From contig JBPYFK010000133.1 of assembly GCA_051984675.1 (NCBI GenBank), positions 1 to 16,770 on the forward strand: a DNA stretch of 16,770 bases. The letters run 5' to 3'. This stretch comes from JBPYFK01 sp051984675. Lineage in GTDB: Bacteria; Actinomycetota; Actinomycetes; Mycobacteriales; Pseudonocardiaceae. This document shows positions 14,419 through 16,770 of the stretch, in pieces. A program made the position numbers and the translations under genes. Each line of letters begins with the position of its first letter. Within the stretch, counting starts at the first letter, position 1. The notes under the pieces are model-generated. The model did not search any database. It was given only the letters and a program-made list of their open reading frames with translations, and was not told the origin of the DNA.

Positions 14419-14440
14419 CGTGCTCGGCAACACCGTCTCC

Positions 14441-14736
14441 GGTGGTCAGGCTCTCCGGCAGGGGCTCTTGACGAACCTGTAAAACCGAAGGCTGGGATGT
14501 TCTTCGTAGCGCTCATGCCGCAGTTCGTGCCCGAGCACTCGCCGTGGGGGCCGACGCTGCTCCTGTCCGCGATTGCCGTCGCGCTCACGGCGTCGTGGTT
14601 CGTCTTCGTGGCCAACGTCGTTGGCGCGCTGCGTCGCTTGTTCTCGTCGCGGAGGGTTCGTCGCACGATCGACGCAGTCGCAGGGACGTTGCTGATCGGG
14701 CTCGGTCTTGGGTTGCTGATGGAGGGCGAGCTGTGA
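14441..14736 (+). pseudogene. LysE/RhtB-family transporter remnant, truncated and frameshifted
   Basis: Only the C-terminal half of a LysE-type amino-acid exporter is visible. The family motif normally reading FRQGLLTNLLNPK is split: ALRQGLLTNL in one frame stops at the TAA at 14480-14482, and KPKAGMFFVALMPQFVPEH continues in the next frame from 14482. Restoring one base between CTG and TAA rejoins them. The remaining part has two hydrophobic helices (LLLSAIAVALTASWFVFVAN and the final GTLLIGLGLGLL), ending at TGA 14734-14736. The N-terminal membrane helices (the conserved start with TPGP) are absent upstream. An ATG at 14497 could be read as a 79-residue gene, but that product would lack the transport core. 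Confidence 0.75.
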
Positions 14737-14957
14737 TTCTCGCCGGTTGGCCGGACGAGAACGCAAATTGGTGCGCGGTCGTGATCGCTGCGTGACTGTT
14801 CTTGCGCCGTTCAGGCGACCCGGCCTGTGTACGAGCCAGTAGTGTGTTGCTGATCACAATCCGGGTTTCTGGGGTTGGCTGACGGTTGCGTGCGGTATCG
14901 GGCAAGATGCCCCTGAAGACATATGGGGTACCCGGGACGACCGAGGGGGACGAGGGC
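14737..14957 (+). other. Intergenic region upstream of the type VII substrate operon
   Basis: These 221 nt separate the transporter remnant from the EspC-like gene and should contain its promoter. I see a GGGTACCC palindrome (14926-14933) and a purine-rich ribosome-binding stretch (14943-14949) before ATG 14958. No -35/-10 pair is convincing and no gene is supported. Confidence 0.5.
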
Positions 14958-15281
14958 ATGGCAGGACAGTTCTACGTCGACAAAGCTGGCTTACGCGCAG
15001 CGATCGGCGACCTCCAGGCTGCTCACAAGGAACTCCTGAGGATGCAGCGCGATGCGGCTTCCCTCAATGTTGGCGAATTAACAGCCGGAGATCAGTGCAC
15101 CAAACACGTCGTTCAGAACTTCACGGACCGGGCAGCGGGCAAAGAGAACTCGCTGGCTAGCACCGTCAAGACGCTTGCAGACATTGTGCAGAGCAAGATC
15201 GACGCGTACAAGGGCACGATTGCTGAATACGAGAAAGCTGAAGAACACAGCACTGTCCATCACGGTCGCATCGATGTGTAA
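14958..15281 (+). CDS. EspC-like / ESX secretion-associated small protein
   Basis: A 107-residue all-helical protein of the EspC/WXG100-like size class. Its two helical halves are separated near residues 37-44, where WXG would be expected; no WXG is present. The C-terminal part reads YKGTIAEYEKAEEHS, in which Y91-x3-E95 matches the YxxxD/E type VII secretion signal just after the second helix. The likely role is a secreted ESX substrate that folds as an antiparallel helical hairpin, probably with a partner. ATG 14958 is chosen over the longer frame from 14886 because the ribosome-binding stretch GAGGGGG (14943-14949) lies 8 nt upstream and family-like sequence starts there. It is first in a tight operon: the lipoprotein gene begins 11 nt later. 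Family call is from size, helices and motif only. Confidence 0.8.
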   Translation: MAGQFYVDKAGLRAAIGDLQAAHKELLRMQRDAASLNVGELTAGDQCTKHVVQNFTDRAAGKENSLASTVKTLADIVQSKIDAYKGTIAEYEKAEEHSTVHHGRIDV

Positions 15282-15292
15282 CTGATAGAAGT

Positions 15293-15886
15293 ATGGGTAT
15301 GCGGATGAGTTCGCTTGGTCGTGCCGCTGTGCTATGCGGTGGTGTCATGTTGGCTGTTACGTTGAGTGCGTGCTCTGGGGGTTCTTCGTCGGGCGGGCAG
15401 TCGAACACGCCGTCTCCCAACGCTCCTGCTGCTTCGGGGATCAGTGATCCAAGGGACGCTGCTACAGCGAATCTGTGCAGCTTGCTGCCGCCTACCACGG
15501 CCAATGCTGCGGGAGTGGCGCCGCAAGGTGCGGCAGAAATCAGCAGTACGACACACCAGCCCGCGTGTACTTGGGAAGAAGCTGGCGACGGGCCACGTCA
15601 AGTCTCGATTACGATAACTCCAGCCGATATCAGTGTGCTTAATCGCCAAGCGGGCACCTACCAAGACTTCCGAAAGTTGCAGATTGCTGGACATCCCGCT
15701 GCGATCGCGAATCACAGTGCGCCGGGAACTGCTGACATCTGTGAAACTTTTGTCGGCACGAAAAATGGGCAAATGCTGCTGGCTCAGGGTGCCGTTCACC
15801 CAGACAGCGTCGGCAAGGAAGATCCGTGCCAGCTAGCCCAGCAGGCCCTGCAAGCAGCTGTGCCGAATTTGCCATCAGCCAAGTGA
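15293..15886 (+). CDS. DUF3558 family lipoprotein
   Basis: A 197-residue exported lipoprotein. The hydrophobic signal (GRAAVLCGGVMLAVT) ends in the lipobox L24-S25-A26-C27, so C27 would be lipidated and the protein held on the outer face of the membrane. A Ser/Gly/Pro linker follows, then the DUF3558 domain with its four spaced cysteines: C62 (NLCSLLP), C92 (ACTWE), C150 (DICETF) and C179 (DPCQLAQQALQAAVPNLP). These probably form disulfides. DUF3558 lipoproteins are often found near ESX substrate genes in Pseudonocardiaceae. The start may be ATG 15293, 15299 or 15305; none has a strong ribosome site, and coupling to the upstream gene is likely. Codon use is less GC-rich than in the cell-wall operon. 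Confidence 0.9.
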   Translation: MGMRMSSLGRAAVLCGGVMLAVTLSACSGGSSSGGQSNTPSPNAPAASGISDPRDAATANLCSLLPPTTANAAGVAPQGAAEISSTTHQPACTWEEAGDGPRQVSITITPADISVLNRQAGTYQDFRKLQIAGHPAAIANHSAPGTADICETFVGTKNGQMLLAQGAVHPDSVGKEDPCQLAQQALQAAVPNLPSAK

Positions 15887-15907
15887 ATTTGAGGGGGTTC
15901 ACAGCAT

Positions 15908-16770
15908 ATGGGATCATCACCAGGACTTGAGCCTTGCTACGCGAATGATGCGAAGGCTTACCGGCAGCAGATGGCCGGTGCCTGGGATGCCAAATCGCTG
16001 CCGCCTGCCACGGGGAACGGCTTCGGCGACTGGTCGAACATGATCGAAAGACTGACCAATGTCCAGACCCGGATCGAACAGGCGCTGAACAAGGCCGACG
16101 CGGCGCATCAGGGTGCTGCGGCGAATGCGGGACAGCGAGCGATGGCCGAAATCAAGCCTCTCGTCGCTTCTGCTCAGCAGACCGTGCAGGGTGTACGGGA
16201 TGCGATCCCGCGCGCAGTCGATCAAATGAACCAGACGTTCCACTCACTGCCTGCGCCGGGCCAGAAGTTGGACAACGGCCAAGATGCGGTCTTCGATCAT
16301 CCAGACAAGGGGTTCTGGGATCAGGGTTGGAACAGCTGGATGGGCTTCGGGGACTACGACGACAAGATGTCGGCGTTCCAGGCGACCAACCAGCACGCTG
16401 CGCAGGTGATGAACACCTACCAGGGCCAGTCGCAGACGACGATTGCCCAAACACCACAGTTCCAGCCTCCGCCCCCACCGCCCGGCTCGAACCAGGCTGC
16501 GCCGGGAACTGGCATGGGGAACGCGAACAGTGCTCTGACCGGTTCGCATGGCAGCGGGTCGTCGATGCACAGCGGCAGCGCGGCCGGCGCCGGGTCCCAT
16601 TTGGCCGGTGGTGCCGCTGGCGGTGCGGCGCACGGATGGAACCCCGGTGGTGCTGCGGGTACCGGTGCTCAGGGTGCCGGTGCTGCTGCGGGCGCTGGCG
16701 CGGGTGGCGCGCTCGATGGAGCGGGTGCCGCAGGCCCCGGCTTCGCCGGTGACTTGGGGATGGCCGGTGC
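15908..16770 (+). CDS. PPE-like type VII secretion protein, 3' end outside window
   Basis: ATG 15908 follows GAGGGGG (15891-15897), and the frame stays open to the window end (287 residues visible). Residues 1-175 are helical and PPE-like, with W26 and W42 in the first helices, a long helix at about 40-110 (ERLTNVQTRIEQALNKADAA), and SWMGFGDYDDK with a WxG at 144-146. Then come six prolines (187-192) and a Gly/Ala-rich tail reminiscent of PPE/PE low-complexity tails. The expected role is an ESX substrate that pairs with a small helical partner, possibly the EspC-like protein two genes upstream. It lies 21 nt after the DUF3558 gene in the same operon. An EspG-type chaperone gene would be expected downstream. 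The tail's full length is unknown. Confidence 0.82.
   Translation, partial: MGSSPGLEPCYANDAKAYRQQMAGAWDAKSLPPATGNGFGDWSNMIERLTNVQTRIEQALNKADAAHQGAAANAGQRAMAEIKPLVASAQQTVQGVRDAIPRAVDQMNQTFHSLPAPGQKLDNGQDAVFDHPDKGFWDQGWNSWMGFGDYDDKMSAFQATNQHAAQVMNTYQGQSQTTIAQTPQFQPPPPPPGSNQAAPGTGMGNANSALTGSHGSGSSMHSGSAAGAGSHLAGGAAGGAAHGWNPGGAAGTGAQGAGAAAGAGAGGALDGAGAAGPGFAGDLGMAG

Noticed and set aside
15041..15281. Canonical WXG100 (EsxA/EsxB) protein
   Set aside because: Size and helices fit, but there is no W-x-G in the turn, so EspC-like is the more careful label.

Overview
The window is high-GC actinobacterial DNA, most likely from a Pseudonocardiaceae-type genome (Amycolatopsis, Saccharopolyspora, Saccharothrix or a relative). 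The reasons are the galactofuran/arabinan cell-wall gene set without any mycolate gene in view, frequent GTG starts, an XRE/DUF5753 + DUF397 pair, and a PPE-like/EspC-like/DUF3558 cassette. Genus cannot be fixed from the sequence alone.

Left part (1-4.25 kb), housekeeping and metabolism: the 3' part of serS (+), a HhH-GPD/EndoIII-like protein (-), an XRE-cupin regulator (+), a luciferase-like (probably F420-dependent) oxidoreductase (-) with an acidic tail whose gene overlaps the 3' end of the regulator gene, and a Cof-type HAD phosphatase (+).

Middle part (4.25-12.25 kb), cell envelope: a secreted PGRP/amidase_2 protein (-), a GT87 polytopic glycosyltransferase (-), then divergently glf, glfT2, a PAP2 phosphatase and a UbiA-family decaprenyl-phosphate phosphoribosyltransferase (+). 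This matches the Mycobacterium tuberculosis block Rv3813c-Rv3811-Rv3809c-Rv3808c-Rv3807c-Rv3806c. Glf makes UDP-Galf, GlfT2 polymerises the galactan, and UbiA plus PAP2 would make the decaprenyl-phospho-pentose precursor of the arabinose donor. The next gene in mycobacteria (aftB) is absent: the operon ends at a strong hairpin. GlfT2, PAP2 and UbiA all carry extra acidic, low-complexity N-termini.

Right part (12.25-16.77 kb), accessory and visibly lower in GC: an XRE/DUF5753 regulator with an overlapping DUF397 gene (-), and divergently a small zinc-finger-like protein and a short single-pass membrane protein. The intergenic space between the two arms holds two identical-type TGTC-N5-GACA dyads about four helical turns apart. 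Next comes a decayed stretch with an unrecognised ORF and a truncated, frameshifted LysE-family transporter remnant. Last is a likely type VII secretion substrate operon: an EspC-like protein with a YxxxE motif, a DUF3558 lipoprotein, and a PPE-like protein with a hexaproline and a Gly/Ala-rich tail that runs off the window.

I see no tRNA, rRNA, CRISPR array or intact insertion sequence. The most novel-looking pieces are the divergent XRE/DUF397-zinc-finger-membrane module with its paired dyads, and the shared acidic N-terminal tails in the galactan/arabinan operon.
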